A stretch of DNA of 64,000 nt, from NCBI RefSeq assembly GCF_002174125.1, contig NZ_NEXX01000001.1:744001-808000 (forward strand), given 5' to 3'. The notes below the pieces were generated by a model. That model was not told where the DNA came from, did not search any database, and saw only the letters and a list, made by a program, of their open reading frames with translations. The position numbers and the translations under genes are program-made. This document shows positions 1-10,194 of this stretch, piece by piece. The DNA comes from Acinetobacter populi (GTDB taxonomy: Bacteria > Pseudomonadota > Gammaproteobacteria > Pseudomonadales > Moraxellaceae). Within the stretch, counting starts at the first letter, position 1. Each line of letters begins with the position of its first letter.

Positions 1-49
1 ATTAATTCTCAGGGTTACTATAACCACTTATAACAACTCTATTTATAAA

Positions 50-1081
50 TTATTTTTCGATCTCAATATTTTTCACATTCGATTTTCGTATCATATTACG
101 ACGATATTGTAATGGGCTCATATTAAACCAGCTTTTAAATGCACGTTTAAATGAACTTTGTTCATTATAAACAAGTAGTTCAGCTATATCACTAACACTT
201 AAGGAACTATCCCGCAAATATAATAACGCCCTTTCTTTACGCACCTGCATTAAATACTGTTTAAAGGTGCGATTTTGCTGCTGCAATTTATTTTGTAATA
301 TACGTGTTGATAAACCTAATTTTTTAGCGATATTGTTAATACAAATATTACGTTCATGAATTGCTTCTATAATCGTAGCTTGAATTCTCTCATCAAAAGA
401 ATTAACTTCAGGAAGCTCATCAAGCAGTTTTTCTGCCTGATAAATCAAAATACTATTCAATGTCCGATCACTATTCGGTATACTTAAGTCTAGAATACTT
501 TGAGAAAAAAACATACATATTTTATCTTTTTCAAACTCAATAGGACAGCCAAAGAAACTTTCATAAATCTGTGTAACTTTTGGTTTTTTTGAGCTCAGAT
601 AAACTTTATTTAACTTAATTTTTTGTGGAAAAACAAATTGACTAACAACATTAAATAAAATAGCAATCATTGTCGTGTTTGCTAAAGAACTACTCATTAT
701 GTCGAAATTAGATTCCCAACTAATTCTAATATCTGAACCTTCCACAGAGACTATTGGTTGAAGGAAGTCATAACAAAGCCTTTGATATCTAACAAAGACT
801 TGTATGACTTCAGAGATATTTTGGCAAGACTGACCAAGGTAACCTAAAACACCAAAATGGGAAAATTGGGCACATTGTGCTATTTCCAATTCAATCGCTG
901 GCCCCTTATATTTTTGTGCTATTTCCTCTAATAATGAAAACCATTCAATAAAAGAAACTCTTTCATTTACATCATAATAATGTAATTGCTTAGGAATATT
1001 TAGATTATGTTGATCGATAAAAACTTCCAATAACTCAATTAAACCACTATTTAAAGATTTAATATGATAAAAACGTTTCAT
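50..1081 (-). CDS. AraC-family transcriptional regulator
   Basis: A 343-residue protein. The C-terminal ~100 residues carry two helix-turn-helix units of the AraC/XylS type; the second contains SVSDIAELLVYNEQSSFKRAFKSW and ends in the family signature SPLQYRR. The N-terminal ~200 residues look like the arabinose-binding-like domain 2 seen in OruR/ArgR-type regulators, so an effector is likely but unknown. It lies downstream of the fimbrial genes on the same strand, 134 bp after the adhesin stop, so it may regulate the fimbriae or be co-transcribed with them; that link is inference. The first ATG is used; only a weak AGAG precedes it. Confidence 0.85.
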   Translation of the reverse strand: MKRFYHIKSLNSGLIELLEVFIDQHNLNIPKQLHYYDVNERVSFIEWFSLLEEIAQKYKGPAIELEIAQCAQFSHFGVLGYLGQSCQNISEVIQVFVRYQRLCYDFLQPIVSVEGSDIRISWESNFDIMSSSLANTTMIAILFNVVSQFVFPQKIKLNKVYLSSKKPKVTQIYESFFGCPIEFEKDKICMFFSQSILDLSIPNSDRTLNSILIYQAEKLLDELPEVNSFDERIQATIIEAIHERNICINNIAKKLGLSTRILQNKLQQQNRTFKQYLMQVRKERALLYLRDSSLSVSDIAELLVYNEQSSFKRAFKSWFNMSPLQYRRNMIRKSNVKNIEIEK

Positions 1082-1215
1082 AGTGCAACTCTAATTATAC
1101 AATTAAAAAACAACCGTAAACATTTCCTTAAACTTTATTTCCTATTATTAATGATGCTCTCAACACCTATAATATTCAACCCCTTAAATTTACGATTATA
1201 AAAAATATGATCATA

Positions 1216-2340
1216 TTATTGATAGGAAATAACATATATAAGCGAACTATTTATTTTTCCTGAAACTACTTGATCACCATAACGATATAGCCGTGCAGCA
1301 AATGGAAAAGTCAAGTTACCACTACCACCAATATTAGGTCTAATTGTAGTGGTTGAAGTAAGATCAACAGGCACATAAGTGTTAGTACTACTGGAATCAT
1401 AACCAATTTGTACACCAACATTTTTTGCAGAAGATGTACTATCACCAGATATTAGACCTGTCGTTCCGAGAATAGATTCAACACCTGAAGGTAATAGAAA
1501 ATCTAAATTAACATAGTTTTTTGTAAGGCTGTTTGCTGTTGGAGTCCCAGAATTTGAACCTGTGATCTGGTAAGATGCCGAACTATTGGCTCCACTATTA
1601 TTACCATAAAATATGCTGCATCCGGTTAACGTTATCGGTGTTGCAGTCCACACCGTAGATGAACCATTTGTCGGTAAAACACTTACATTATGTGACCCTA
1701 AATTATATTGATAATTAGGCGTAGCGCATGTAGGTGTGTTATAGACAACCGTACCACCAAAGCCATAGTTTGCAACTGTGTAACGGTCAGCAGGATTTGA
1801 AATGCTTGCTGCATAAATGATGAGCCTTGGCAGTATAGACCCATTGATTGTTCCACCAGCAGGTATATCTCCAAGTTTGACAAATTCAAGATCAACCTTT
1901 AAATATCCTGAAGCTGAAAAAATACGAGATGCCCAACTACCATCAGCGTTTTGTAGTGTCCCGGGATAAGTTTTTGGCGCAAAGGCACCATCATACAATT
2001 TAACTCGCATTCCAAGATTGGGGATTCCTGTTTCATATATCTCTCCCGATGCTGTTGAGGATAATAATGTTCCCCCCTCAAACCTAAAACCTGCAAATGT
2101 CGAGTTCACCCCACACTTTACGGAAACATCCTGATATCCATGAATGGTTTGGCGAGCGAGAACAGTTCCTGTTGCCATACCACTTCCTGCAGAAATATTT
2201 CCAATATTCATAGGAATTGTGGTTGTTACAGGACTTCCAGAGGATACAACGCAGGCTGCCTGAGTAGCAGAAGCATAACAAAATCCAAAACCTAAAATTG
2301 ATAGGCAGTTTAACTTAAAAAGATGATCTCTAAATTTCAT
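1216..2340 (-). CDS. Fimbrial tip adhesin (two-domain, FimH-like architecture)
   Basis: 374 residues with a signal peptide (MKFRDHLFKLNCLSILGFGF, cleavage near ATQAA). Residues ~30-200 form a lectin-like receptor domain and ~205-374 a pilin domain that starts at TCATPNYQYNLGS and ends with the beta-strand SSLIYVISYQ typical of donor-strand-exchanged fimbrial subunits. Length and position as last structural gene of a chaperone-usher operon fit a tip adhesin. The receptor is unknown. The stop codon lies inside a 14-bp palindrome (AATATGATCATATT, 1204-1217). Confidence 0.8.
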   Translation of the reverse strand: MKFRDHLFKLNCLSILGFGFCYASATQAACVVSSGSPVTTTIPMNIGNISAGSGMATGTVLARQTIHGYQDVSVKCGVNSTFAGFRFEGGTLLSSTASGEIYETGIPNLGMRVKLYDGAFAPKTYPGTLQNADGSWASRIFSASGYLKVDLEFVKLGDIPAGGTINGSILPRLIIYAASISNPADRYTVANYGFGGTVVYNTPTCATPNYQYNLGSHNVSVLPTNGSSTVWTATPITLTGCSIFYGNNSGANSSASYQITGSNSGTPTANSLTKNYVNLDFLLPSGVESILGTTGLISGDSTSSAKNVGVQIGYDSSSTNTYVPVDLTSTTTIRPNIGGSGNLTFPFAARLYRYGDQVVSGKINSSLIYVISYQ

Positions 2341-2367
2341 AAAAGTATCCCATTCATTTAATGAACA

Positions 2368-4878
2368 CTATTCACATGAATAATTTGATATGTATAAACT
2401 AGAAGTAGAATCAATTTTTATCTGGTCGTGAATATCGTATTTTATGGTACAAATACTCTCCTGAGCCGAACTGTTGGAAACCGTAAGTATCCCCTGTACA
2501 GTAGAAGGATGAATGTATATTAGACCACCCTGACCGACTTGCCCCACTATATTCATATTTCCATCATACACATTTGTACCAAGTGCAATCGACGGGGAAT
2601 GAATGGGTTTTAATAGCAGTGGATAACCAACTTTAGTATCAAATTCTGCTAAAACCACTGCACCACTTCTTGGATAAACATCTTTTGACGATGACTTTAA
2701 CTCAATGTTATTAGAAAGATTCTTTGGATCTAAACTTACTGTATTTTTTTGATAAGGAGATCCAACTGGAATCGCTGCATTTCCTAAAAAATCTAGCTTT
2801 AAATGAGGATAGCTTGAAATTTCAACACCTTTTGCTTGTTCTGCATGGGCAATAATATATCCATTACTTGAATAAGGGCTAAATGTTACACCTAACGGAT
2901 GTGCCACGATCGCACCTGAAGCACCGGCGCTTATTGTTCTGGCATCACCATTTACACTGGAAGAACCAACCAAAGTAGTAAAAGGACTAGTATAATTACC
3001 ACTTAATGTGGCATTAAGTAGCTCGCCTTCTGTCTTATTGGTGGTTACAGACCAACCTAGGCGATTATTTTTCCCTGAAGATCCAGATAGCATTAACTGT
3101 TCATACCAATCGCCACTCGTATTCCGACCCAAACTGGACGTTAGAGCACCTTTGGTTTCTTTTCCTAAAGGAATATTTAAAGTAAGCATATAAGAATAGT
3201 CATTATCATTGAATTGATTGCTATATCGGCTCACATTTAAAGAGTAGAAAAGTCTTCGCCATGCGTTACTATAGCCAAATTGAATTTGCTTACCTGTATG
3301 AGAACTATTCCAGTAATTTTCATAAAGCCCTGAAATATATAGTTGCCCATATTCAGCGCCTAAATTCTGATTCAAACTCAATGTATATCTATTTTTCGGC
3401 CTTAAAAAAGAATCTGTACTCAGTGTATAACCATTTTTTAATTGTTCCTGATATAACATTGCATTATCGAAATCCAGATAGTTTTCCGTCGATAATTTAT
3501 ATCCAACCAATGTAATGTCACTATGTGTTTTATTAATACGCTTATTAAAACTCAAACGGTAACTCTGCCCTGTAAGATTATCCTCTAAGCCATGTGTACC
3601 TGAATGTGTTACATCGACTGCAAATGCACCAAAAGGAAAGTTAAAAGCACTCCCCAATAAATAAGAACCATAATAATCGCTTTGCTGACTACCGCCATAC
3701 AAAGTCATGAAATTGGACAAACCTCTTTGATAGGTTAGCTGATAAAATGGCTGACCATCTTTAATATTTTCATTTCTATAGCTTCCAGCCACTACCTCAT
3801 ACTTATATGCATTAGGCCGTAGCATATCTACGACTGAAGCAAATGGTATGATAAAACTAGATTCAAACCCATTGGCTTCTCGTACAACAACCTGCAAATC
3901 CCCACCATAACTTGTGGGAAAAAGATCCCGAATGACAAACTCACCAGGGGGTACTGTCGTTTCATATATAATAGAATTCTTCTGTCTAATCGTAACCCTA
4001 GCATTTGTTTGTGCAATACCACGAACAACAGGGGCAAATCCTCTTAAAGATTCTGGCAACATTGCATCATCACTAGAAAGAGAGATACCTGTATAATTAA
4101 TAGAATCAAAAACCCTGCCAGATGTATTACTTTGACCAATAATTAACTTACTTGATAATGAAAAAATATCTTTTAGTAGATAAGTATTCATATTATGATA
4201 AGAATGTTTAGAGTTATATTTATCGTTATAATAACTATAATTACCATTATGTCTAAAAAACCATCCCCATAAATTTATACCAGAATTTACAGAGAAAAAA
4301 CTTGATTTTGTATTATTGTTTTCAAACTGACTATCATAGGCACTTAAGTTATAATTTAAAAATGCAGAATTCATACCATTACTTAATAATTTAGGTGAAA
4401 CAAAACCTCTTGGATTTGTATCCATATAAATTTGTGGTATAGATAAATAAATATTTTGATCACTTGAATTAATTCTAAATTTCGATCCACTTAAAAATTT
4501 AGTTATATCAAAGCACATATTAGAATTATCAATTTTTTCCTTAATACTACTTAAAACACTTTCTTTTAAACCAATATTAAAAATAATTTCTGTAGTTAAA
4601 CATGGTATTATTTTACCCTCCATATCTCTAACATCAACATCAAAATAGCCAATTTTCTCTTCATTTACATAGATATCCATATAATATAAACCTGGAATTA
4701 TTTCATTTTTTTCAAATCTTTTAAGATTGATAGCATTTTTATACTTACTAAAAATAACATCTTCGTTAAATCGTACATGCTCAACCTTATCGTTTAATTC
4801 ATCTGCCCATCCAAAGCTACAATGCCACAATGGAACCAGTGAGCCAAAAAATATTTTTATTACGACCTTAAGATTCAT
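2368..4878 (-). CDS. Fimbrial outer-membrane usher
   Basis: An 836-residue usher of the PapC/FimD family: N-terminal periplasmic domain after a signal peptide (FDVDVRDMEGKIIPCLTTEI), a long beta-barrel with the conserved stretch LRGFAPVVRGIAQTNARVTI and YEVVAGSYR, a plug and C-terminal domains. It secretes and assembles chaperone-bound subunits. I place the start at ATG 4878; an upstream in-frame GTG at 4890 exists, but its GGGTGG reads better as the ribosome-binding site of the internal ATG. Only 19 bp separate it from the chaperone stop, so the genes are translated from one mRNA. Confidence 0.9.
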   Translation of the reverse strand: MNLKVVIKIFFGSLVPLWHCSFGWADELNDKVEHVRFNEDVIFSKYKNAINLKRFEKNEIIPGLYYMDIYVNEEKIGYFDVDVRDMEGKIIPCLTTEIIFNIGLKESVLSSIKEKIDNSNMCFDITKFLSGSKFRINSSDQNIYLSIPQIYMDTNPRGFVSPKLLSNGMNSAFLNYNLSAYDSQFENNNTKSSFFSVNSGINLWGWFFRHNGNYSYYNDKYNSKHSYHNMNTYLLKDIFSLSSKLIIGQSNTSGRVFDSINYTGISLSSDDAMLPESLRGFAPVVRGIAQTNARVTIRQKNSIIYETTVPPGEFVIRDLFPTSYGGDLQVVVREANGFESSFIIPFASVVDMLRPNAYKYEVVAGSYRNENIKDGQPFYQLTYQRGLSNFMTLYGGSQQSDYYGSYLLGSAFNFPFGAFAVDVTHSGTHGLEDNLTGQSYRLSFNKRINKTHSDITLVGYKLSTENYLDFDNAMLYQEQLKNGYTLSTDSFLRPKNRYTLSLNQNLGAEYGQLYISGLYENYWNSSHTGKQIQFGYSNAWRRLFYSLNVSRYSNQFNDNDYSYMLTLNIPLGKETKGALTSSLGRNTSGDWYEQLMLSGSSGKNNRLGWSVTTNKTEGELLNATLSGNYTSPFTTLVGSSSVNGDARTISAGASGAIVAHPLGVTFSPYSSNGYIIAHAEQAKGVEISSYPHLKLDFLGNAAIPVGSPYQKNTVSLDPKNLSNNIELKSSSKDVYPRSGAVVLAEFDTKVGYPLLLKPIHSPSIALGTNVYDGNMNIVGQVGQGGLIYIHPSTVQGILTVSNSSAQESICTIKYDIHDQIKIDSTSSLYISNYSCE

Positions 4879-4897
4879 AATACCACCCACATCAGAG

Positions 4898-5617
4898 TTA
4901 ATCTGACGATATTAAAGCTGAATTCAAACCACCAAAATCATTTAAATAATTTAAAGTTACCTTCAAATTTGACTTAGTTACTTTATTAGACAAATTATAT
5001 TCAAACAATTTACTTGAATAGGGATAAATCATCTCACCAGGAATATCAAACTTATCACCATTACTTTCCAGATTAATATCAACTAGTGATATATTAAATG
5101 GTGTAGAATTGATTATATTTAATTTATTACCAATTATGTTCCACTTCACAGCTTTCACTAATGTTGATAAATCTAAAGATTTTAGAATTTCGGGTCTTAA
5201 AAAAAGTTTTATTCTTGTTCTATAAGCCACATTCAGTTCATTTTCAGAAGAGTCAGACTTAGGTGGTACTTCCAATACATTTAACCAATAAACTGTTTCT
5301 TGATTTTTATCATGCTTCCTTCCTATATACCGAATACGCAATGTTTGTGACTCTTTACTGTCTATACGTGTAATAGGAGGTGTAATTAGAAATGGTACAT
5401 CCATATCTTCTGGTGTTGATTTAATATTTCCAGCATCAATCCATGATTGTAATAGTACAGGGTATGTTCCCGAGTTAAATACATGCAACGATACTTCTTT
5501 ATCTGTATCGTTATATATTAGTCTTGTCGTATCTAATATGACACTTGCATGCACCTCAAACCAGCATACAGGTGTAAATAATAAAAATAATGCCAGCTTC
5601 AGTCCAAATTTTTTCAT
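4898..5617 (-). CDS. Periplasmic fimbrial chaperone (PapD-like)
   Basis: 239 residues with a signal peptide (MKKFGLKLALFLLFTPVCWF). It has the two Ig-like domains of PapD/FimC: the G1 strand region (QTVYWLNVLEVPPKS) and the RIKLFLRP stretch that follows are clear. It holds pilin subunits by donor-strand complementation before delivery to the usher. It sits between the major pilin and the usher, the usual order for type 1-like operons. Confidence 0.9.
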   Translation of the reverse strand: MKKFGLKLALFLLFTPVCWFEVHASVILDTTRLIYNDTDKEVSLHVFNSGTYPVLLQSWIDAGNIKSTPEDMDVPFLITPPITRIDSKESQTLRIRYIGRKHDKNQETVYWLNVLEVPPKSDSSENELNVAYRTRIKLFLRPEILKSLDLSTLVKAVKWNIIGNKLNIINSTPFNISLVDINLESNGDKFDIPGEMIYPYSSKLFEYNLSNKVTKSNLKVTLNYLNDFGGLNSALISSD

Positions 5618-5640
5618 TGACCACTCCCCTAAAATAGAAA

Positions 5641-5671
5641 ATGCATCTCCATTCTATGAATGGAAATGCAT
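5641..5671 (-). terminator. Hairpin between pilin and chaperone genes (attenuator or mRNA stabiliser)
   Basis: Arms ATGCATCTCCATTC and GAATGGAAATGCAT pair over 14 positions with one mismatch around a 3-nt loop, 7 bp after the pilin stop on the minus strand. The following sequence is only partly T-rich, so partial termination or 3'-end protection of pilin mRNA is more likely than full termination. Such hairpins are common after major pilin genes, where they raise pilin output over chaperone and usher. Confidence 0.6.
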
Positions 5672-5678
5672 GCTTAAC

Positions 5679-6227
5679 TTACTTATAAATTAGAGAGTAA
5701 ACTACAGATGAGTTAACATTACCTGCTGTAGTTGCCCCTGTTGCATAGTAACGAACTGCATAAGGAAGCTCTAAAGAAGATGCACCATTTGCAAAATTAG
5801 TAAATTTATTATTTGAAAGCTGAGTTGTATTTCCTACCGCAACTGGTGTAGTACGATCTGTATCCAGAATTTGAAGTTGAACATTTGTTGCCGCATCTGT
5901 CGATGCAGTATTTATCAAACGACCAGTACTGGCATCAACTGTGGCGCCTAATTCAAAAAATGCAGCAACACTTTTACCATCAACCCCTGTACAACCAGAA
6001 AGGCTCATGGTAAAACCAGTTGTACCAGCAGTAGCCGCGGCAGCAGTTAATTGATTGATACTCAAGGTAGGTAAAGTCACAGTAGGTGAGGCTGCACCAG
6101 CAATGTCGACATCACAAGTTGCTGATGTTAAAGCTCCATTAAATGTGATGGTACCCGTATTAGCATGTGCCATCCCAATAAATAACAGCGATGAGATGAC
6201 TGCGATAGAACAGTTCTTATAAAACAT
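5679..6227 (-). CDS. Major fimbrial subunit (type 1 pilin family)
   Basis: 182 residues with a signal peptide ending at GMAHA. The mature protein starts NTGTITFNGALTSATCDV, the donor strand plus first cysteine of type 1 pilins; the second cysteine is in MSLSGCTGV. It ends in the penultimate-tyrosine pattern SSVVYSLIYK. A strong AAGGAAG lies 8 nt before the ATG. It is the first gene of the operon, preceded by a long non-coding stretch where its promoter must lie. Confidence 0.9.
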   Translation of the reverse strand: MFYKNCSIAVISSLLFIGMAHANTGTITFNGALTSATCDVDIAGAASPTVTLPTLSINQLTAAAATAGTTGFTMSLSGCTGVDGKSVAAFFELGATVDASTGRLINTASTDAATNVQLQILDTDRTTPVAVGNTTQLSNNKFTNFANGASSLELPYAVRYYATGATTAGNVNSSVVYSLIYK

Positions 6228-6730
6228 AATGTACTTCCTTCAAAGTATTTCTTAATTTTGGATGCGGCACCTGTAAATTTGCTAATAAATTTATATACAT
6301 AGAGAAATAAATATAAATTCAACTGATAAATAACAAATCCAACAGATACAATTATTTTATTTTGTCAGATAAAAAAAACTTGGTATAACACGCTTATTTT
6401 TTGTCATTTTATACACCCCCTATTACTCTAACTTTGAGTAATGCTTTTGCTTAAATAAACTTTAATTAATCCTGATCCTCAGAACTAAGATCATTAGTAA
6501 GCTGTTTAATGGTGAAATATGGAAATACTATTTTTAATAAAGAAATAACATAAATCATTGTTTTTTAAATATATAATAAATCAGAAGTGATAAAATTCGA
6601 CATACATTTTAATAATCACTTTTTCTATAAAATCACATGATGCTTCAATATATCAGCCGATTTTATTTTTTGATAATACGCTATGTTACTATAATTACTC
6701 ACTTAATTAGAGAAGCAATACCTTTATTAG
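6228..6730. promoter_or_regulatory. AT-rich region upstream of the fimbrial operon
   Basis: About 500 bp with no convincing gene. It must hold the fimbrial promoter. The one clear motif is a perfect 7-bp inverted repeat, ATTACTC-7 nt-GAGTAAT, at 6422-6442, placed ~200 bp before the pilin ATG, where a regulator could bind. I see no fim-switch-like inverted repeats flanking an invertible segment and cannot assign -35/-10 boxes with confidence. Confidence 0.4.
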
Positions 6731-6895
6731 GATATTAATTATCATTATCTGACTAATAAAATATCTGGATTTTCCTCGACTTCCTCTGTGAGTTTAGGCT
6801 ATAGCATGATTGCTATAATTTACGCCATAGTCATTTTATTAGAACGTAAATTACAAAAAATAGGATATAAAATACGGCGTAAAAAATCGAAATAA
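6731..6895 (+). pseudogene. Possible remnant of a membrane-protein 3' end
   Basis: An open frame from 6731 (just after an in-frame TAG) to a TAA at 6893-6895 encodes ~54 residues ending MIAIIYAIVILLERKLQKI then a basic tail. A single membrane helix followed by LLERK and basic residues resembles the C-terminus of ABC-transporter permeases. Upstream frames are broken by stops, so this is either a decayed gene end or a chance 29-residue micro-ORF starting at ATG 6806, which has AGG 7 nt upstream. No function is proposed. Confidence 0.3.
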
Positions 6896-6933
6896 GTTAA
6901 AATCAGCAACACTGTAAAGGTATGTTTTTTAAT

Positions 6934-7959
6934 ATGAATATTGATAAACCCATTGAAATCGCTAAAGAACCTCGTATCAGTGTTGCACCGATGATGGATT
7001 GGACTACGCGCGACTATCGTTTTTTTGCTCGTTTATTCAATCCACATATTGTTCTATATACCGAAATGGTCACTACAGGTGCAATTCTTTATGGTGATGC
7101 AAAACGCCATCTAGATTTTAATGTGCAAGAACATCCCATTGTTTTACAGCTTGGCGGTTCCAATCCACAAGAACTAGCGCAATGCACAAAAATAGCAGAG
7201 GACTGGGGTTATGATGAAGTCAATCTTAATGTTGGCTGCCCTAGTGATCGTGTGCAAAATAATAAAATCGGTGCATGTCTAATGGCAGAAGCCGATCTTG
7301 TAGCAGAATGTATTGCTGCCATGCAAAATGCTGTTAATATTCCGGTCACGATTAAACACCGTATCGGCATCGATGACATGCAATCCTATGAAGAAATGCT
7401 GAGTTTTGTCGATACTGTTGCTGCCACTGGCTGTAGGCATTTTGTGGTACATGCCCGCATTGCGATTTTGCAAGGTTTATCACCTAAAGAAAATCGTGAA
7501 GTTCCACCTTTACGCTATGAAGATGTCTATCGTCTAAAACAAGATCGTCCACATCTCACCATTGAAATTAATGGTGGGATTAAAACTGTTGCAGAAACAC
7601 AGGGGCATTTACAGCATGTTGATGGCGTTATGATTGGACGTGAAGCCTATCATAATCCCTATCTATTGGCAGATTTAGGCAAACTCTGGAATCTAAAGTC
7701 GCCGGATCGTTTTGAAATTATGCAGCAAATGCTACCCTATATCGAACAGCGACTGAATGAGGGTGCACCGATGTCGATTCTCTCACGGCATATTCTTGGT
7801 TTATTTCAAAACCTCCCTGGTGCTCGTAAATGGCGACAAGCGCTAAGTGGTGGCAATGCAAAAGACTTAAACGATATCAAAAATGCAATGTTAAATATGC
7901 AAGAAACACTTGCCCGCTCAGAATATGATCGCCTTGAATATATACAATCCTTATCCTGA
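6934..7959 (+). CDS. dusA: tRNA-dihydrouridine(20/20a) synthase DusA
   Basis: 341 residues of the FMN-dependent Dus family; it reduces U20/U20a in the tRNA D-loop using NADPH. Visible marks are SVAPMMDWTTRDYR, YTEMVTTGAI, the catalytic loop NVGCPSDRVQ (proton-donor Cys near residue 102), HAR...GLSPKENRE and the FMN-binding INGGIK and GVMIGREAYHNP. The GLSPKENRE block and length separate DusA from DusB and DusC. An ATG 12 bp upstream (6922) lies only 1 nt from the AAAGG; the second ATG, 13 nt from it, is preferred though not ideal. Confidence 0.92.
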   Translation: MNIDKPIEIAKEPRISVAPMMDWTTRDYRFFARLFNPHIVLYTEMVTTGAILYGDAKRHLDFNVQEHPIVLQLGGSNPQELAQCTKIAEDWGYDEVNLNVGCPSDRVQNNKIGACLMAEADLVAECIAAMQNAVNIPVTIKHRIGIDDMQSYEEMLSFVDTVAATGCRHFVVHARIAILQGLSPKENREVPPLRYEDVYRLKQDRPHLTIEINGGIKTVAETQGHLQHVDGVMIGREAYHNPYLLADLGKLWNLKSPDRFEIMQQMLPYIEQRLNEGAPMSILSRHILGLFQNLPGARKWRQALSGGNAKDLNDIKNAMLNMQETLARSEYDRLEYIQSLS

Positions 7960-8035
7960 TCTATATTGCGAATTGCATCATCACGCCGCTAACGCTATGA
8001 TTTCGTCTTAAATAAATTTGGTTTGTTAAATTTTC

Positions 8036-8917
8036 ATGCAGATTCTTAAACTCTTTCGTTATCTTCCGCTTACTGTAATTCAAGCAAGCGCACGTATGGC
8101 TGCATGGTTTATCAATCAAAAACCTAATACTGGAATGCTTTGGAAAACGAAAATAAATCTTAAACTTGCCTATCCAGATTTGACAGATCAACAGCGTGAG
8201 CAGTTGGCAAAAGAAAGTGTAACCAAACAATGTTTATCTTATGCCGAATCACTGAAATGCTGGGCGATGTCACCCGAATGGAGTGTCAAACAAATTCAGA
8301 CTGTGCATCATCTTGATGTATTAACACAGGCTTTAGCCGATGAAAAAGGTGCGTTAATTATTACCCCACATTTAGGGACTTGGGAAATCATGAATGCATG
8401 GGTACATCAATATGGCACACCGACCATTATGTATAAACCCATGAGAAATCCTGAAATTAATGCGTTTGTATTACAATCACGACAAAGTCTAAATGCTGTC
8501 TTGGTTCCAACTGATGGTACAGGGGTAAAAGCTTTATTTAAAACATTAAAACAAGGGGGGTTTAGTGTAATTTTGCCTGATCATGTACCACAACCTTCAG
8601 GTGGCATAGTTGTCCCTTTTTTTAACGTTCCCTGCTTAACCAGTACATTGGCCAGTAAAATGGCGCAAAAAACCCATTGTCGCTTAGTTGGTTTAAGCTG
8701 TTTTCGACTTGAAAATGGCGAAGGTTTTGAAGTCTACTGTGATGATCTTAATGATCCGAAACTCTATGATACAGATATTGAGATTGCCACCACCGCATTA
8801 AATCGAGCGATAGAAAAGATGATTAATCGTTTTCCAGCCGAATATATGTGGGGATATAAGCGGTTTCGGGGCAATCCGGAACTGAAGGGAATTTACGCTG
8901 AAAAGTCAGCAAATTAA
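8036..8917 (+). CDS. Lipid A biosynthesis acyltransferase (LpxL/LpxM family)
   Basis: 293 residues of the lysophospholipid/lipid A acyltransferase family. The catalytic H-x4-E motif is HLGTWE (H112, E117), and the second block is QGGFSVILPDH. Such inner-membrane enzymes add secondary acyl chains from acyl-ACP to Kdo2-lipid IVA; the N-terminal helix (RYLPLTVIQASARMAAWF) would anchor it. I cannot tell LpxL from LpxM. It opens the LOS block and runs in the same direction as the next three genes. Confidence 0.85.
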   Translation: MQILKLFRYLPLTVIQASARMAAWFINQKPNTGMLWKTKINLKLAYPDLTDQQREQLAKESVTKQCLSYAESLKCWAMSPEWSVKQIQTVHHLDVLTQALADEKGALIITPHLGTWEIMNAWVHQYGTPTIMYKPMRNPEINAFVLQSRQSLNAVLVPTDGTGVKALFKTLKQGGFSVILPDHVPQPSGGIVVPFFNVPCLTSTLASKMAQKTHCRLVGLSCFRLENGEGFEVYCDDLNDPKLYDTDIEIATTALNRAIEKMINRFPAEYMWGYKRFRGNPELKGIYAEKSAN

Positions 8918-8943
8918 TGCTATTTTAAATAGGGAAAACATTT

Positions 8944-10011
8944 TTGAAAAAAATTAAAATGATTCTGGCGATGCCAAGCCATAGTAATTTTGCTACACCT
9001 ATTCAAGATAATCTCAAATATCATAATTTTGATATTGAATTTATTAATAGCTCTCCTGAACATTTAAAGCGCTTAAAACTTCCTTTTACAATTTCTATTT
9101 GTCATTTTTTCCGTAAAATTTTCCATGTCAATGCTTCCACTTATAAAACCGAAGCCAAACAATTTCTTAAAAATCAAATTATCGTTAAAGAAATCAACGA
9201 CAAACTTTCTAATCAAAATTTTGATTATGCGTTAGTCATACGACCAGATTTATTTTCCTTAACACAGTTAGAACTAATTAAAACATATACTTATCAGAAA
9301 TTTATTGGTTATCAATGGAACGGCTTAGGCCGTTTTCCTGATACGTTATTCTCTATTAAATTATTTGATCGTTTTTTTATTTTTGATCATACAGATTTAT
9401 CAAATCCTGATTATGCAAGTTACCCTTTACTAGGTTGCACAAATTTTTATTTTGATATGTACCAACCACAGCCAATTGCACATCATGGAATTATTGCCTA
9501 CTTTGTTGGTCTACATTTTGATGAACGTTCTATGTCTATTAATTTTTGTGCACAAGAATTAGTTAAGCACGGGATAATATTAGATTTTAATATTAAGTTT
9601 CGTCACGGCGAGCAAAATGCTCATCTTCAGTATCCAAGCAAAGAAATTAAATTTATCAAAAAAAATATCGACTTTGATGAAAATATAAAGCGTATTAATC
9701 AATCAGATATATTGGTTGATGTGGTAAATCCCATACACAATGGCTTATCATTTCGGACATTTGAAGCATTATATTATGAGAAAAAATTAATCACCAATAA
9801 TAAAATGGTACAGAATTATGATTTTTATCATCCTAATAATATCCTCATATGGGATGGACAGGACCTTACTGGACTGACAGCTTTTTTAGCAAAGCCATTT
9901 ACTCCAATTGATAAAAAAATTGTTGAAAAATATGGCTTTAAAAATTGGATCAAAAACATATTAGACCTCCCTCCCTATCAACTCATCAGACTACCGGACA
10001 GTTTTGATTGA
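8944..10011 (+). CDS. Putative LOS glycosyltransferase, TTG start
   Basis: 355 residues. The C-terminal half has a GT-B-like signature: DILVDVVNPIHNGLSFRTFEAL followed by a lysine-rich helix and LITNN, as in CgeB/WaaG-like sugar transferases, where the Glu contacts the nucleotide sugar. No signal peptide. TTG at 8944 is the likely start because AGGGA lies ~8 nt before it; the next ATG (8959) has no ribosome-binding site. Donor and acceptor unknown; context points to LOS outer core. Confidence 0.65.
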   Translation: MKKIKMILAMPSHSNFATPIQDNLKYHNFDIEFINSSPEHLKRLKLPFTISICHFFRKIFHVNASTYKTEAKQFLKNQIIVKEINDKLSNQNFDYALVIRPDLFSLTQLELIKTYTYQKFIGYQWNGLGRFPDTLFSIKLFDRFFIFDHTDLSNPDYASYPLLGCTNFYFDMYQPQPIAHHGIIAYFVGLHFDERSMSINFCAQELVKHGIILDFNIKFRHGEQNAHLQYPSKEIKFIKKNIDFDENIKRINQSDILVDVVNPIHNGLSFRTFEALYYEKKLITNNKMVQNYDFYHPNNILIWDGQDLTGLTAFLAKPFTPIDKKIVEKYGFKNWIKNILDLPPYQLIRLPDSFD

Positions 10012-10194
10012 GAAATTGAAAATTAAATTTTCTTCGTCACTCGAGTAGCTCTATACTTAGCAATAGAAGTTTAGAAACTCTCAAATATATAGACAGATAA
10101 AATTGCAGTACAAAAACGGTTGGGAAATGAATTCTTTTCACTCCAAGAGTTTGTTAAAATATTAAACTAAGTATCCTTAGCGGTGGCTCTATAT

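Noticed and set aside
6228..6730. Invertible fim-type switch upstream of the pilin gene
   Set aside because: Only one short inverted repeat is present, no pair flanking a promoter, and no recombinase gene nearby.
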